From assembly GCA_023409615.1 (NCBI GenBank), contig JAEYRF010000063.1, forward strand, positions 1-5,319: a DNA stretch of 5,319 bases, given 5' to 3'. The notes below the pieces were generated by a model. That model was given only the letters and a program-made list of their open reading frames with translations. It ran no database searches and was not told the origin of the DNA. Both the position numbers and the translations under genes were made by a program. Shown in pieces: positions 4,758 to 5,319 of the stretch. Every line of letters starts with the position of its first letter. The first letter of the stretch is position 1. This DNA comes from Bacillota bacterium. GTDB lineage: Bacteria > Bacillota > Clostridia > Acetivibrionales > DTU013.

Positions 4758-4849
4758 TAATACGCATTAGTTTATTTCCCTGTGCGTATTAATGCGTATT
4801 AGCTGAAACAATACGCACTAATACGTATTGTTAATGAAAGAGATTACCC
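4724..4849. repeat. Imperfect direct repeat flanking the TGCGTATTA cluster
   Basis: TGAAAGAGAGTATTACCC (4724-4741) recurs as TGAAAGAGATTACCC (4835-4849), identical except for three extra bases in the first copy. The two copies bracket the palindromic cluster at 4757-4830. This could reflect insertion of a small palindromic element with target duplication, or a local duplication. Confidence 0.5.
4757..4830. repeat. Cluster of five 10-bp TGCGTATTAG-type units forming a large hairpin
   Basis: Units are 4766-4757 (minus, TGCGTATTAG), 4783-4792 (plus, TGCGTATTAA), 4793-4802 (plus, TGCGTATTAG), 4817-4809 (minus, TGCGTATTG) and 4827-4818 (minus, TACGTATTAG). The second and third are head-to-tail, as are the fourth and fifth, and the two pairs face each other across 6 bp. 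As RNA or single-stranded DNA, 4782-4800 pairs with 4810-4828 with one mismatch and two G-U pairs. There is no T-tract, so it is not an ordinary terminator. Iteron-like origin, partition site, integrase arm sites and a small palindromic mobile element are all possible. The whole 4556-4933 stretch contains no intact gene. Confidence 0.7.
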
Positions 4850-4933
4850 TAATACCTCATTTTGCGGCGCGGAATGGGGCTCCTTTATTAATGAAATCTC
4901 TTGCCTCTTTTATTTACATCATGTAACAATTTT

Positions 4934-5319
4934 TTATTTTGACAAAATGCCTGTCCAATCTTCAGATGGTATCTTATAAGCATCATCGGACTTCTTCAAG
5001 AATTTAAAAGGATTTTTTATAAAGGTGATTCCCTTGTTGTAAGGAATCAGATATGGATTGACTTCTGCTTTTTTAAAATAGTCTGAGTATTTGCTGTGAT
5101 TTTTATACAGTCTCTTTGCTTTGTCGTAACCGTGGTTGCTCAGATAATTCTGATACTTTAATAAATCATCTACTAGCTTCTTGTTTTTATAAAATTCATT
5201 AAGTTTTTTGTGTGCATGATAGCTGTTATAATAGTCTCCGTCGCAGATTATCGGTTTAAGGGACTCATTGAGAAAGTAGACAGCATCACGGGAATTCCAG
5301 TAATTAGGGAGTTCTGGAC
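4934..5319 (-). CDS. Partial gene, C-terminal 127 codons, unrecognised protein
   Basis: A minus-strand frame is open from the right edge (first whole codon at 5317-5315) to a TAA at 4936-4934. It has no methionine, so the start lies outside the window. The 127 visible residues are lysine-, tyrosine- and asparagine-rich and look like real protein. They begin PELPNYWNSRDAVYFLNESL, then YYNSYHAHKKLNEFYKNKK (29-47) and LLKYQNYLSNHGYDKAKRLY (52-71). They end NKGITFIKNPFKFLKKS and EDWTGILSK. The middle is predicted helical, with no membrane segment. I recognise no family. No hairpin with T-tract follows the stop on this strand. The gene converges on the SLH gene across the non-coding 4556-4933 stretch. 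Confidence 0.7.
   Translation of the reverse strand, partial: PELPNYWNSRDAVYFLNESLKPIICDGDYYNSYHAHKKLNEFYKNKKLVDDLLKYQNYLSNHGYDKAKRLYKNHSKYSDYFKKAEVNPYLIPYNKGITFIKNPFKFLKKSDDAYKIPSEDWTGILSK

Noticed and set aside
4834..4914. Short plus-strand frame starting MKEITLIPHFAARNGAPLL
   Set aside because: It has 26 codons, no ribosome binding site and no family match. It looks protein-like but is too short to call.
4914..4935. TTACAT-C-ATGTAA followed by a T-run as a plus-strand terminator
   Set aside because: The stem is only 5 AT-rich base pairs with a 3-nt loop, and the T-run is part of the minus-strand gene's end. It is too weak to claim.

Overview
The window suggests a low-GC Gram-positive bacterium, most likely of the class Clostridia. 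The pointers are strong AAAGGAGA-type ribosome binding sites, sigma-A-like TTGACA promoters, a TTG start codon, and a secreted S-layer-homology (SLH) protein. The left half looks like accessory or mobile-element DNA. It carries small helix-turn-helix (HTH) regulators of the kind found in prophages and integrative conjugative elements, plus uncharacterised small proteins.

Layout. Positions 1-42 (minus strand) hold the first codons of a gene cut by the window edge; its N-terminus resembles the cyclic-phosphate-processing receiver-like (cREC) family. Positions 223-459 (minus) encode a 78-residue HTH protein. It diverges from a four-gene plus-strand operon at 610-2642: a 123-residue helical protein, a 225-residue XRE-HTH fused to a DUF3883-like PD-(D/E)XK nuclease-fold domain, a 150-residue protein with two HTH domains, and a 163-residue protein of unknown function. 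The 150-bp divergent region contains two facing promoters and a 17/18-bp inverted repeat whose arms lie on the two promoters. It also has six ACTAT-type half-sites, a convincing operator layout. The operon ends at a GC-rich hairpin (2658-2680).

After a 170-bp non-coding stretch with hairpin potential, a separate promoter (2813-2841) drives a 533-residue secreted SLH-domain protein (2910-4511), which ends at a good intrinsic terminator. The 420 bp that follow hold no intact gene. They contain a possible decayed fragment of a GntR/FCD regulator and a striking cluster of 10-bp TGCGTATTAG-type units arranged as a large hairpin, flanked by an imperfect direct repeat. The right edge (4934-5319, minus) holds the C-terminal 127 codons of an unrecognised gene.

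How it may work together (inference): the 78-residue HTH protein probably represses both its own promoter and the operon, in the manner of a phage or conjugative-element switch. The HTH-nuclease fusion and tandem-HTH protein are the most interesting products. They could form a self-regulated nuclease or defence module, or be regulatory cargo of a mobile element; sequence alone does not decide.
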